DNA of 64,000 nucleotides. It comes from Carya illinoinensis. Lineage: Eukaryota; Streptophyta; Magnoliopsida; Fagales; Juglandaceae. Position 1 is the stretch's first letter; every line of letters begins with the position of its first letter. The position numbers and the translations under genes were made by a program. This document shows positions 12,561 through 25,790 of this stretch, piece after piece. The stretch lies in assembly GCF_018687715.1 (NCBI RefSeq), contig NC_056765.1, positions 5,630,501 to 5,694,500 of the forward strand, read 5' to 3'. The notes beneath the pieces were generated by a model. The model was not told the DNA's origin. It saw only the letters and a program-made list of their open reading frames with translations, and searched no databases.

Positions 12561-13451
12561 TCTTTTTTGCAAGAAGGCAGACCCCTTCTCTCTCTAGGAT
12601 TTAAACCTCTCCCTTCTCTCTAAACACCCACCATAGTTCTCGGCTAGAGGGGGTGGGAGCTTCGGCTCCCTTCCCCCTCCCTCCATCTCCCCACCTCCCT
12701 CCCCCTCCCCCCATCCTCTGGTTTATTTTTTTGTGTTTTTTTGTTTTTAGGCCAAATAAGAGAGAATCGCAGATCTGGAAGAATCCGATGACTACCAATC
12801 AACATGCGCCCCTCCATGGCGTTGCCTAGCCATCAATCTTCAAGACCACCGAATACGGCTCCAAATAGAGCGACGAATGGCCCGCACACGCAGATTGAAA
12901 GTTCCCAGAGTTCCTGCGCGTAGGTCTCACGAACTATCGGGAAGCCCTCTGCCGATGCCATGAGCGGCATTTCTGGTTCCTGTGAGTCACAGACTTTCAA
13001 GATCAGCTGTTGGTTCCCTCCCAGCGTGGCACGTGTTATGCACGCACTACAGTACCTAGTGGTTACATTGGTTTTCCGTATACAGTGTTTCCATTGTAAT
13101 TTATTTTGTGTCTTGTCTTTTCTTTTCAAAAAATAAAAATCCAAAAAATAATACCCTCAAACTTTAGTCCGAATGGAGTGGTCCTCCCCTCTGCTTGGCA
13201 GTGCTTATGGTGAGGTTTGGTGTTCCATATCTCGTTTAGTCGGGTAGGAGAATTTGGTAACTCTATCATGGATAGAGTTGTGCTATGTGTTAGATTTAGA
13301 TCTTTAGAGGTTAGCCGTCTGGACTAGACCATGTCAATTACAGTAATGTGTTGAGAACCTATTAATGTTTATAATTGACTTGTTGTTTAAAGTCAAAATT
13401 ATATGTTCTCTTTAAAAAATGGAAAGTGATATGTTATTCAAAAAAAAAAAA
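12561..13451 (+). mobile_element. Poly(A) retroposon, copy A (TSD 17 bp)
   Basis: The 17-mer TAGAAGGATGCTCTCTA flanks the element exactly, at 12544-12560 and 13452-13468, and the 3' end is an A-run at about 13440-13451. These are the marks of target-primed (LINE-driven) retroposition. The body starts pyrimidine-rich and holds GGGGGTGGGAGCTTCGGCTC near 12650 and ATCTTCAAGACCACCGAA near 12837, both shared with the copy at 37.4-38.7 kb. Minus-strand frames at 12601-13144 show no known domain. It is probably a non-autonomous LINE derivative. Confidence 0.85.
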
Positions 13452-13469
13452 TAGAAGGATGCTCTCTAA

Positions 13470-14244
13470 AGGCACTTTGTAAAATAATTTTAATTAGTAA
13501 TTAGCCTCTTTGGTCTCTTCCATTAGAGCCGGGTTACTTATTGAGCTTATTTTTCTATTTTATTATTTTTTGATTCAAAAGCTCTATGGACAATCATTTT
13601 TACGTATTTTTTACGCACTTCACTAAGTAATAATAGAAACGTAACCTTTCTCACAACTCTATGCCCAATTATGTTGTAAAATGAAATTAATTTTATAATA
13701 ATAGTTTTTATAAATTATTTTATAAAAATACCCTTTATTTAAAACATGATTGTGAAAAAAGGGCATTCCAAGACACCGTTCCATCTTCAATATGTTCAAA
13801 CAGTTTTGACCCCACTGCTACAAAGAAAAAACCATGTTTCTTATATAATGCATGGTAACATATCACAAATGCATGTTATATAAATCAAGTCCATCGCTTG
13901 TATCATCACTCTGTAAGCGTGTAACTTTAAACGAAACCAATTCCCATAAAATCAAGTACCTGTCTGCATAGAGCTAGACTGATTGATAATCATAAACTAG
14001 CTTTTTCACGTTACATTAATCATCTCATACAAACACCGTGGAGATCTAATGGAGCACGTCTCCTCTACAAAATGTAATCCAACTCCTTCCCCCTTCACTT
14101 GGCTAAAAAACAAGTTGATAGCTTTCCAATATCACAAAGAATAGGATCATCTACTTCTTTTGAGATAGACCGGAAACTTGACCTAGGTCATAACAAAGAT
14201 AAAACAGCATTATTTTCCTGCAGGAAGCAGAGTTACCAAACTAT
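13470..14244. other. Intergenic DNA 3' of cyclin C
   Basis: No coding potential or repeat was recognised. It should include the 3' UTR of the minus-strand cyclin C gene (stop at 14245-14247). Confidence 0.5.
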
Positions 14245-17200
14245 TTAGGGCTTCAAATTTAGCTTGCTGAGAGCGGCAATGATTCTATCTCCTGTGATCA
14301 TTCTGTGGTTTTCATAGAAATCTAGTATCTCCATAGAGATATTTTTTACCTGTAAAAAACATCACATCATTAATGGTTTTACTATTTTCAAGCTGCAAAC
14401 CGTAACAATGACCTCAATGAAAATTTATGTGGTTTGTTAAATACATGGTCATACCTGCAAGTCACATGGTGAAGAGTAGTGCTCATGAGGCACAGGACTT
14501 AGCAGTGGAGTAACAGACCATTTTCATGCCACTATCATCTATTTGTCACTTGTACTGGATGAATTCTAGTAGAAGATCTAGAGATTCTGAAATCCTAGAT
14601 AGGTACTTTACTCCTCTAAACTCAAACCTAACCAAAACTACATTCAATTTCTACTCTCAGTATTTGCATTTTCACCATATAGCCGAGGAAATAAGAGAAA
14701 AATAAAACTAAAAATAATTCTAAAAACGATATCTTACAAGGTATTTTGACATTTAACCATGATACTCTTCTAATCCATAAAAAAGGCATAATAATGAATT
14801 TTAGAGCTTAAAAAAGGTACAGACCACTGGAAATGCTCCAAGACAAGCAATTCAGTCTCTGAATTCAAGGCAAATCAACTAGAAGTTAAAATTATTGGCC
14901 GGCCATTAAGACATATCACCTGAAATATGATCATGTATTGTTAAAATTTTAACTAGAATGTGCTCCAATTTTTCACATCCTTTCCCAGTTTCCATCAGTT
15001 TTTCTCTAGGCAACTAGACAATCTAACATTGAAAATTGGATGCTGAAGACAGGACCTGATACCATGATTGGTTTTTTTCAACGACTGATTTTAAATGACT
15101 TGCACACTGCACAGCGAGTAATGATGAGGCATCCAAAAGAGGCTGCCAGTTCATTGTTTTACTTTAGATTTAATTGGAATGAGAGGTAACAGACAAACCA
15201 TGACAAAAATAAGACTTAGCTGGGAAAATGTACCGCATGCATATCAACACGAAGCTCTTCGAACCATGCAGTGGTATCTCTTTCCCTGAGTACGCTAGCA
15301 ATGTAAATGCAAGCTAAAGCAATCAGATGTGGAGCATGTATGAGAACAAGGTCCATCTTGTAGGTGTCATTCACAAGTCCCCTGCATGTTTCAAAGCATT
15401 AGGGTTACATCATCTCTATGTTCTTTTTTTTCTCTCTTTTTTTGAAAAGAACATCATGTTTACACTTTAGTAAATTAATCAATCTTTTTATTTTGTCTCC
15501 AACTTAAATGAGGTTATCCTTGTTTCATTTTTTTCCCCCATAGGATTCTTTTTCCCTACGGCATCTTCTCACTCTTTTTGCATAAGAAAGAAAGAACCCT
15601 ATCTAACTCAAACTTGATATATTTAAAAATTTAAAAATTTATACAAGTTTGCTGTGATTTTAGTGAAAAGAAGCCTTCTCAACTATATATACATACATAT
15701 ACATATATATATTTCTACAATGCATATGGTGAAAGATTAGTAATAAAATCAATAATTGGAACAAATCTATCACAAGAATATTGAAACTATATTTGTCCTG
15801 AAAAAATTAAAGATAAAAAAGAATAGATAAGCATTGACATTCATCCCAGCAGCCACCTCAGAAAAATGACCATGCTGGGAATTGGACTCTTACCAAGTTA
15901 CTTGAGTCATACTTATATCATTCAGACCTGCATCATGAAGCAACCTGCCAAAGCAAGGAAAAAATGACAGACTTCACCGACTGGTCATAAAAATAAAAAA
16001 ATAAAAAAATCGGATGAAGATATCTCACTGAGAAGATAAACTAAAAAGATAAACTAAAAATCTTTCAGAAATGAGCAAACTATTAAAAACATGCAAAAAG
16101 ATCAACATTGGCATCTTTGGAACCAACAGATATCTTGTATAATACTTGGACATAGGCATCAAGCATGGCACCTAATTTAGGATAGTGCTATCTCAAAGTT
16201 GGATATTAACTAGCAGTGACCAAGAATACGAAGACAAACTGCATTTACATTTGAGCCAAAATGTTTAGTATCAGATATGCAGCTATGCTTGTAATCTAAT
16301 CTCAGTTCAACCACAAGCACAGATATACTATTTGATACTATGACAAAAAATCTAATCACCCAATCAAATGAGGCCTGAGAGAGAGAGAAAAGGAAAGGAA
16401 TTCAGTGGCTTAAATAAGGGGAGAGATACCAAGTCAAAATAGAAAATGACCACAACTAAAATTGAACACAATGAATTTTACAAGATTTTATCTTAGCATT
16501 CAAGTCATTCATCAAGTTGATGGAGCTTATCTCTAACCAATTAAAGTTCACACTAAGAGATTAATTCACAGAAGATAAAAACCAAATATCTTACAGCCAA
16601 TCTGAAGTTGCCAAAGAAACATGATAAAAAGGATCAAATACATACTGAGACAATGCTCGGTAAGGATGGAACACAACTAAATAATAGTTGAGTGCTTCTA
16701 AAATCTTCATTTCCATTTCAAGGATGTCTTTGATCTCATACCTATCGTACCTATACTTTTCATCAGAATCTGTGAAACAAGAATAGGTGTGCTCTAAGAA
16801 ATTTCAACAGTAAGTAAAATGTCAATGATTGAATTTGGTGGGAATTGAATGATTTAATCTATATAAGTTCAGCATCAAGTAGTTACATAATTTCTTGAGG
16901 TAATATACAAGAAGCCTGGCCTGCACTGTGCTTTCTTCTGCTTTCGATGCCAGGTACAAGCAGGTTGGAGCCACGAGGTGCGGATCATATTCAGTCATAC
17001 TCTTTCTGAGGTAAAAAAAAAAAAAACCAGTCAAGCTTAGCCACTGATTGCAAATCTGGGCTTAAATGCACCTCGATGTATTTTCTTATGAGATGATACT
17101 GAAATGGCAACATATACAGCAATCTCAGGTGCTTGTAAGAAAAACAGAGTCTACAAATTCATAAGAAATGGGAACTACTAAGAAAAGAATGTCCTTATAA

Positions 17201-20200
17201 ATATTCAAGAGTAATATAACAGAGAAAAATAAATATTAAACTGCCACCAAGTTAACAGTGCAGCAACATAAAAATAAGAAAATCTATGTTTTTCTTATAA
17301 AGCTCTCTCCCAAATTTGGTTAAACAAAACCACATGAAACAGGCTGTCATTCTCAGTTCTATTTTTTTTGCATGAATCAACATGAACATTGTAAGGTTGC
17401 TCTTGTAAATGAAATTCAATGGAATCCACAAAGACAATGTATTCATCCATGGGATACACCAGGATGAGATATTCACGTCTTCACGAGTGCAACTATTGCT
17501 ATACACACTTAGGGGATATGTACAAGTAGCATGACTAAAATTATAACTTTTCCCCGTTAATTAATGTTTTGCTGAGTAAAGATACTGATGGAGCAAAACT
17601 ACAGACACTCTGTAATGACATGATATGAATAATATCGGAAGTAGAATATGGTTGTAGGGAAAAAATACTAAAAATGAAAAAGTTCTTCATACACATAATA
17701 CAATGAACTAGCATTAATCAATTACCAAGTGATTTCTAAAAGTCAAAATGAACTTCATAGTTGTTACTCATATCAAAAGCAAAAATTAGGCATAAGCTTG
17801 TGGTCACAGACCAAACTTATTTTTCCATCATCAGTTAATTACTTCAAATACCTGGTGTAAACACGTCTCATATATGCCACAGCAGTAGCAACCACCCTGA
17901 AACATTTGACCAGTATGATAAAGATTAAGTGGTGAAAATAGTCTAATAAAACTTTTATTTACCATTTTTATGAAGTTAAGGAAATATAATTTACCAAATT
18001 AATTGTTATTATGTAGTCCCGGAGTATGCCAAAAAAGAATTTAGTACCTAATGCCCAAAATTTTTAGAAACAAATCAATTATGTTCCACTTGTATCCATA
18101 GAAGTAGCAAAACTACGAGCATCTCACTCACAAGCCAATAAAGTTGAGACAGTACCCATTATTTTCCAGGCTGTCTACTTATCAGAAAACAACTTCCAAC
18201 CAGTCAAATCTAGCTTTGAGAAATTCTGAACATCCTATTCTTTTCTATCTCAAGTTGAAATTGGGTTTTAATCAATTTAGCCATCAGGTGTGGCCATATG
18301 TGATATTTTATCCTGGAATAAGTGACTTCTATTATTCCCAATAAACATTGCTCATCCTTCCATTAAAATTAATCTTTCTTTTAGCAAGCCCGGACATTGC
18401 AAAGTACAATGTATTTAGTAAGGACGACATATCCAGTTGAATCCTCCAAGAATATCAACAACCATGCTTCAAGACAATGCATTTTGGTGTTGGTTAGAAG
18501 TAATTCATTAACATATGAAACTCTGAAATTACATTGTGATATAACCTTTCAACATAAAAGACACAGGTAATCGTTAAAGATACATGCTATGGTATAACTA
18601 CACATCACACCACTAAAATACAAATATGTTCATTTCACGATGCATTAAAGGAACTTGCTTGAAAACTCTCAAAACCTCTATCAGAGAGGACTATCAGAAA
18701 ACATTATTTCTTGCTCTAACAAAAGGTAGAACAGTCTTAAGAATCTAATCCTCTAATAAATATAATTATAACTGAATTTTTTAAGAAGTAACTGCAGTAA
18801 ATCATTGTCAAGATTAGCAGACTTCTAAACAAATGTACTAGACCCTGACAGACTGATGATCTGCCTAAATCTTAAATATCTCCAGGGAAAACTGTACAAG
18901 TCATACGTGAACCAAAACTGTGAACACCATCTAAGCAGGGTCATAAAAAAAATAGTTCTACTTGTAAAATGAAAAGAGAATATGAAAGCATAAATTAGGA
19001 AATCATTGGTGATAGCATCAGTAGCATTAGGAGCATAAGTTCAAACCTTTGCCTCACTTTTACATGTTGAGCCAATTTCAACATATCTGTAATGACATTA
19101 AGGAAAAAAACAATTTTGGAATGATGTAGATCTGGGAAGCAAAATTATTAGCAGTGTCATGTGTACACAAGTGAGTGCCAAAACGCGTTGCCAAGAAAGA
19201 CCAAGTAATATTTCCATGATTATACAAAGTATGTGGGTGGGATCTTCAGATTAACACAAAAGGACAATTAACAAAGGAAACCCATAAAATCAAGAACTGC
19301 AGGAGATGGTATGAAGCCAAAAAATTACATAGCAATTTCCAGCAGGAAACCTAATCCTACTAAAACACTCACATACAGGCAGAGAGAGAGAGAGAGAGAG
19401 AGAGCATTTTCCATTCAGCTACACTTTGGCAACTATTGATACATGAATGAATAGTATCTCTAATAGCATAAGAAACCCAATGCAACAACTTGAGAACCAT
19501 ATTCTGAAAATAAAGATTATGCATCTTGTTTTGCAGTTTAGTCTTGTAGAAACCTAGTTAGGTACTTCTCATGTATACTTCCTTAGTACTTGGGCTTTGC
19601 CTCCTTCTCTAAATAAAACTTCTTGATTACCTATAAAAAAAGGTCTTGAAGAAACCTATTATATCAAGGTAAACTGCACTATGAAAGCAGAAATACGCAA
19701 TCATATTCCTTTCAATCCCTTGACAAAATCATAAACCACATGCAACTTTGGCTTGGGTTATGCCTAGAAGAATAGTAGACCCCTTGCTAATTGGAGAGGA
19801 AAATATGGTCGCCCACAAAAAGATGGTCCCCATCTATCTAGTGTAGTGTATTTAGAGGGAAAGGAATGATATAACTTTGGTGAATAATGAAAAAACAACT
19901 AAAGGAGAGGTTTTGATAGTGAGTTGAGATGAGATGAGATGAGAGTTGAATAAAATATTGTTAGAATCTTTTTTTTAATATTATTTTTGTTTTAGGATTT
20001 GAATGAGATGAAATGAGATGTTTTCTGAATCCAAAAAAGTGTTTCTTTTTCAATGCTTCGTTCCTCTGGGCAACTACTACAAATTTTAGTGGACTACGAT
20101 TTCATGGCTTTCTTGTATCTTTTCCTATTCTAATTAGGTGTCTTCTTGTATGAAAATGATTAAACTACAATTATCTTACAACTCTTTTACAATTCTATAT

Positions 20201-20769
20201 TAAATATATGGTAATTTTGTTAAATTAAAATTCAACTTTAATGGAGTGGCATCATTGCTTTGTTTGGTTGTGAAATGAGTTGTAAAAAAGTTGTAAGAGG
20301 GTTGATGTATAAATCTGACATTCCAAGCATGAACAATCATTATTTTCTTCAATATACTTACATAACTTAATTAAAAAAAAAAAAAAACTGTAAGCCTGAA
20401 AAAGAAAAGCACCTACAAGTACTGAAACAAGCTGAAAACCAGAAGAAATTCAACAAAAAAAAAAATATTTGAATGAAATCCAACAAGCAAGTGAGACTGG
20501 GAGAGGGACAGAGATCATACAATTGGCCATATGCATCTTAATGAGCTTGAAATCTTCAAGAGTGATGCCCTTGTCTTTGTCAAGTGGTTGCACCACATCC
20601 ACGTCTTCCTGTTCCAATAGCTGTTTTCTTGAAAATAAAATACCCACAATTCAGAAACAAACGACTAAATAAACCAAGACAAATACGAAAAACAAAGTAA
20701 ATAAAAAATGAAAAACAGGTTGTGTTGAAAAACGTACTGGTGAGAGGATGTCCAGAAATTGGCAGCCAT
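14245..20769 (-). CDS. CYCC1: Cyclin C (C1-type), Mediator kinase-module cyclin
   Basis: Cyclin C pairs with CDK8 in the Mediator kinase module in the nucleus and tunes RNA polymerase II transcription. Nine coding exons were placed by GT/AG sites with phase kept at every join: 20738-20769, 20521-20627, 19047-19086, 17852-17896, 16887-17005, 16646-16769, 15894-15944, 15234-15381, 14245-14349. They total 771 nt, 256 aa (family about 253). The start is MAANFWTSSHQK. N-terminal cyclin box: RVVATAVAYMRRVYTRKSM, then APTCLYLASKAEES. Second fold: NYYLVVFHPYR, then WGLVNDTYKMDL and LIALACIYIASV. The end is NLKP-stop. Compared with the family as I remember it, the loop before EIKDILEMEMK holds three extra residues (YRYDRYEIKD) and the last 20 residues diverge. 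The longest intron (19087-20520) holds a MITE. Confidence 0.95.
19381..19405 (+). repeat. (GA)n microsatellite in cyclin C intron
   Basis: About twelve GA units lie in the intron between cyclin C exons 2 and 3. Confidence 0.85.
19912..20040 (+). mobile_element. MITE, GATGAGATGAG family, in cyclin C intron
   Basis: This short copy starts TTTGATAGTGAGTTGAGATGAGATGAG (first 20 nt given in part), contains GTTGAATAAAATATTGTTA and ends in GATGAAATGAGATG. It looks internally deleted relative to the copy at 9529-9697. Confidence 0.65.
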
Positions 20770-21366
20770 TTTTCGTATCAGAGACCAGGAAGATTCTGAG
20801 AGTGCTCTTATGCAACTGTCAAAAGTTGCTTCGATCGTTCAAGATTCAGTTTTTCACGGTACAGAGTAGAAGGAAAAATCTTAGCCTCGAGGCAAGTGGA
20901 GGTCGGATTCTTGGAAGGAAAGGAAAACTCGTTTCGGCCCATTTCTTGGTCCCCGAATCCACATAAATCAGGCCGACTCAAGTGCCCAGAAAAACTTTGC
21001 CTTGAGTAGCCCAAATACGGAGTTAGGCTGGTTTTGGATAATGAAGAGATTTCCTTTTTAAGGGGGTGAGGAGTACTCCATACCTCAAGTTGAGAGTTAT
21101 GTCGATGATAATGGTGAATTGATTTTAAATATTCTGTAAATAATAGTAAAAAATTAATAATAAAATAATAAATAATAATGAATAATAGTAAAAAAGATAT
21201 TAGTGAATAATAATAAAAAGTAATGATAAAATAATGAATAACAATGAAATGTTCTCAAAATACTTCATTTCACAAACGGAGCTGTATAATCATATTTACA
21301 TAAGAGTTTTACTACTCATTATTTCACATGTCACATAATAATTATTTTTAAAGCTGTACTATTTAT

Positions 21367-21533
21367 CATCCTCATATACCACATACCATGCTTATTTTTA
21401 CTGTTTTTTTATTCTTTTTAAATTAATTGAATTATTCCACTTATTATTCATTATTCTATTTATCATTTATACACTACACATTTGGTAAAAGAAAAATAAA
21501 AATAAATGTGGTATGCGGTGTATGAGAATGATG
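21367..21533. mobile_element. Foldback MITE, element 1
   Basis: The left arm CATCCTCATATACCACATAC (21367 on) is the near reverse complement of the right arm at 21501-21533 (ATGTGGTATGCGGTGTATGA...GATG). Arms of about 33 nt enclose an AT-rich core. There is no coding content. Confidence 0.65.
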
Positions 21534-21656
21534 TGTAGATTTTTTTTTTTTTTTGATTTATTTATTTTTAATTATAAAATTAGATTTTCTGAATGTTACA
21601 TATTAAAATAGTTTTTAATCTCAAATATGTTAAATTACATTTGAGAAAAGAAAATT

Positions 21657-21752
21657 TCTACTCATTATCGCTACACTACACACCACATATGATTTTTATC
21701 TTTTTATTTTTTTTCTCTTAACAAGTATGTGTTGTAGGGATGATGAGTAGAG
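21657..21752. mobile_element. Foldback MITE, element 2 (related)
   Basis: The left arm CTACTCATTATCGCTACACT pairs with the right arm GTTGTAGGGATGATGAGTAG (reverse complement, few mismatches) over a loop of under 50 nt. Sequence and spacing resemble element 1, 120 bp upstream. Confidence 0.65.
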
Positions 21753-23205
21753 GAACTCAATTAGTTTAACAGAAATAAAATAAAAAATAGAAATTCAAAT
21801 AAAAATTAAAAATAAATATAATATATATTATATAGAATAATAAGTAACAAAATTCGAACGATATTCTAGAGAATCTTATTGGGAAATCATAAAATCCAAG
21901 GTTGAATTAAATACCTTGTCGAGAAATAATACAAAGAACACGTTGCTAAGTCCAAAATCTTGGCCAATGCAAACTCCTTTTAAATTAGAAAACTATAGCG
22001 ATTTCACACTTTAGAATGGGACATTCTATTGCTTTTTTAATCCTTATCCACAAATTTTCTTCTCTCTATGTCATAATTCATAGGAGGTCCTTCATTTTTC
22101 TCCCTCTTTCTATCCTTCTCAGTTCTCCCACCAACCCACCCTTTGTCCATATCTTTTTCTTGCATTTTTATCTCATTTCCTTCTCCCACCAAAATCTCAC
22201 ATGCAACACCACCATATTTACCATTTCGACTATATTTAAAGAGAAATGATGTTTATAATTTTAAAATATATAAATTTCGTCTATTCATTTTTTTAAAAAA
22301 TTAAGTAAATTTAATATACATATGAAAAAATTATTTTTCTAATAATGTATTTCAATTTTTTTAAATAAAATACACGAAACTTGCACATCTTAAAATTAAA
22401 TTTAACATTACTCATATTTCATATCCGATCCTGCAAATCTCACATGTGCAACACGGCTGTATGTGCAGCATGCATGGATTCCTCTCGTCTCTATTTATTC
22501 CAAATCTACCTAACTTTGCTCCACCATCGTCAAAACATAGCCCCACATGTAATTTTTTATTTTTTTAATTAAAAAATATTAAGAAGATGAAACAGTATTT
22601 TATATTAAATTTATGATTATACATAAAATATTACATTTGTTACGTGTTTATAACTTAAAGGTGTTTATCTTTTTCGTATATAAGATAAAATAATTGTCAA
22701 TAATTAAGATTAAATATATAAATTACATATTTATTTAAACTATTTAGATTGATATAATATTTTTATTGAAATTAGTCAATAAATTTATATTTTATACTTT
22801 TTTATATATGATATGAAATGCTTAAATGGTATCAGATATGATTTTTAATATTTGTTTTTTATTAATATTAAAATATCCGATTCGAAATTATCCTGAGCCA
22901 CCCGATTCATAATCGGTCCTTACCCGATCCCGAATTTTCGAGCCTTAGTATAATGACCCATCAGCAATTTAAGACATTTGATCTTAATTACCCGACTTTA
23001 TTTTAACTTTGTCTCACTGAGAATTCAGAAGGAAATGAATCATGATGCAGGGGATCTCATCAACATCATCGTAACAACAAACTCAATACTCTTCCCTTGT
23101 TATATATTGCAGCCTCAAGTTGCATCGGAATGGTTCATCAAATAGGCTATAACTAAGCAAATTGTCATTATAGCGATCCTCTATCTCAGTCAATTAGATT
23201 AAGGA

Positions 23206-25314
23206 TGTGACGCCCCCGACTCCCACGTACGGATACGTGAAAATCGAGGTGTCGGGATGATGATAATATAGGTCATACATCCCATTACCAAGTATCAAGT
23301 GTATATACATGTAACACATGTACGTAGAAACTATGCAGCGGATAATAAAAGTTTTTAACTAAGTACCTGAATTTTATTTAAATACAAATTTGCTTAAATC
23401 AAGCGTAATAAAAATATTACAAGTTTAATATTGTTTCAAATCAAAATTACATAACATAAAAGTAAGTAAAATAATTTCCGAAAATAAAACAACTCTAAAG
23501 TCAGTACTCTGGCGGAGCTGCCTCCTCAGGTTCAACCTCCTCCTCCTCATCTGCAACAAAATTTACGGTACCCAACACGGTACTGTAGATAAGTAATAAT
23601 CCAAACAAACATCAAGATAAAAATATACTAATGAAATAACCAAATGTATGAACATGATACCATATGTATATATCCCAAAAATCCACATTTACCACGCAAG
23701 CCAAAATCTCCTTTTTGACCCAAAATATTTCTTTTAAAACATTACTTGTCATTATCCCAGATAATGGCCCGAAGATCCAATCTCGCCATTTTCTCAAAAA
23801 ATGGCCTATTAACTAAACCATCAAAGCACTGTAAGCGGGAATTGCAGGCGAGACTCTATCACCATCCCTGCTCACCACCATCTCTACGCGTGCACCGTAG
23901 GCGAGAATCACAGGCAGAACTCTACCACCGTCCCTGCTTACCACCATTGCTACAAGTCCATCTGTAGGCGGAATCGTAGACGGGACTCTACCACCATCCC
24001 TACACGTGCCTCTGACTCAAACCAGTCAATCCAATCGTTCAAATATACCAAAAATTATTTCTCGCTTGAAAACCCAATTTTCAATTTCTAACACATGTAC
24101 ATGCATGCAATTATACGAATACCCAGTTTTTATTTTACAAACATGAACATGCATGCACTATGCAATGCAAACTTCAAGACATAATATCAAAAAAATCTCA
24201 ACATCAACCAAACATAATTAATTCCATCCTCAAATCCATCCAACCCCCGACTTCTCGGACTCAGTCCAGCACAATCAACCAATCACAATTTATTGTTAAA
24301 GTAAAAATATATTTTAATTTAAAAGAAAGCTTGAAAAATACTTACAACGCTATATAATAATTTTCGGATGATCAACAAGTTATAAAAGGTGGAAGAAAAA
24401 TAACGTAATAGTGCAAAAGCACTGTGGCCGTGGGTTGTAAAATACTCACCTTTGAATGTGGATGAACCTAGGCTTAAGATTGATAGGAAATGGCTTAGAA
24501 GTGTTTATGAAACTAGTGGAAGTGAGGGTTGGCCGTGAGTGACGGCGAAAACAGCGGTAGAATGTCAAAAATTCCAAAACGGAAAGTGAGGTCATGAGGG
24601 CTGCTTCGGCGACAGATCAGAGCCAAAAATAAGTGGTTTAGAACTACAAGAGGTCAGTGATGAAGTTGTGAAGAGGTGGTGGTCAGAAGTGGAACGACAG
24701 CGGCGGAATGGCCCAAAAGCCGTGGGCTTGGAGAAGCTTGTAGGGGCAAACGGCAGCTCGGATGGAGGTGAAATTTGGTAGGGATGATCACCGATCGGAG
24801 GGAAATAAATCTGGGTGGGCGGTGTAGGTCACGGCACTGGCGAACGGTGCTCTGGGCAGACAACGAAAACTACAGTAAAGAGGAAGGAAGAACTTCGTGC
24901 GAGAGAGAAAGGGAACCGGGGAAAAAGTATGAGAAAAAGGAAAGAAAAAAGAAAAAAGAAGAGAAAAAGAAAATATGAGGAAAAGAAATGAGATACAGTC
25001 TTCACATTTAGAGTTCAGAAACTGATCTAACGAAAACAACTTTAAAAGTTATAAATCGAATAAAATAATTTAAACATAACATCTAGCTAAAATATAATAA
25101 ATAACTAGTAAATACTAATAATAAAATTTTAAATAAAAAACAAACTAAAATAAATTAAACAGCAATTTAAACTCAAAACAATAATTAATATTAAGAAAGC
25201 TCTACAAAATAAATTTCACAAGTAAATAAATCCAATTAAAATTTGATAATTTAAAATAAAAGAACCAATATTTTAATTAAATTAAAACACTCATTCAATA
25301 AAAATACATGTAAA
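23206..25314 (-). mobile_element. Solo-LTR-like repeat (2.1 kb), probable minus orientation
   Basis: The left edge reads TGTGACGCCCCCGAC, so on the minus strand the repeat would end ...GGGCGTCACA, a usual LTR 3' end. The pentamer AAGGA flanks it at 23201-23205 and 25315-25319, a candidate 5-bp TSD. The right edge does not end in CA (reads ...ATGTAAA), so either that end is worn or the boundary is wrong. No gag or pol frames are inside. On the minus strand a TTGTTGCAG acceptor-like site at about 23551 precedes a short acidic frame that ends at about 23505. Confidence 0.45.
23829..24003. repeat. Three imperfect 55-60-bp tandem repeats
   Basis: The unit is built on GTAGGCGAGAATCACAGGC then GACTCTACCACCATCCCTGC then TCACCACCAT. 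Units start near 23831, 23899 and 23963. They lie inside the solo-LTR-like repeat. Confidence 0.7.
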
Positions 25315-25629
25315 AAGGAGATATCATAAAGGGGATGTTTGGATACAGAGATTAGATATGAAATTCGCAAAATTTTCAAAATTTTTTATAATTTCATTTT
25401 CAAATATAACTCAAACACATAATATTTTTTAATTTCAAATTTTTAACTTTTTTGTCTAATAATTAGTTAATAATTAGAACTTTTACAAATTTTAAAATAA
25501 AAACGATGTTAAAAATTTTAACTTTATAATTTTTTTATTCAAACTCTCTCTCATCTCTTATAAATTATTAAAATCTCTTAACTCAAATTATTTCACAAAT
25601 TATCTTCTTCAATTTATATATGAGAATTA

Positions 25630-25790
25630 TTATAGAGACAAAAAAATTATAAAAAAACAAACTCACAAATTAATATGATTTTATGAAATCAGTTAAGTAT
25701 ACTTTACAATAAAAATAATTTTATAATATAATATATTTCATTAAACCATATTAGTGTGTATATTTTTATATAATCTAAAATATTTTCTTT
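25630..25790. mobile_element. AT-rich TIR MITE, family 2, copy 1
   Basis: An inverted pair is built on ACAAATTAATATGATTTTATGAAAT and its near complement in ATTAAACCATATTAGTGTGTA. The same arms occur near 26680, 35945 and 41040, with a probable reverse copy at 35695-35875. Confidence 0.5.

Larger units (their letters stand above)
20770..23205. other. AT-rich intergenic DNA with small repeats
   Basis: The start should hold the cyclin C 5' UTR and promoter (minus strand). At 21026-21300 is a repeat-like stretch rich in GAATAATAGTAAAAA units, bounded by GGTTTTGGATAATGA and CACAAACGGAG. The rest, apart from the two foldback elements listed separately, shows nothing I can name. Confidence 0.45.

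Noticed and set aside
24654..25039. Short basic/acidic frames on both strands at 24.65-25.04 kb
   Set aside because: Purine-rich low-complexity DNA inside the solo-LTR-like repeat; chance frames.
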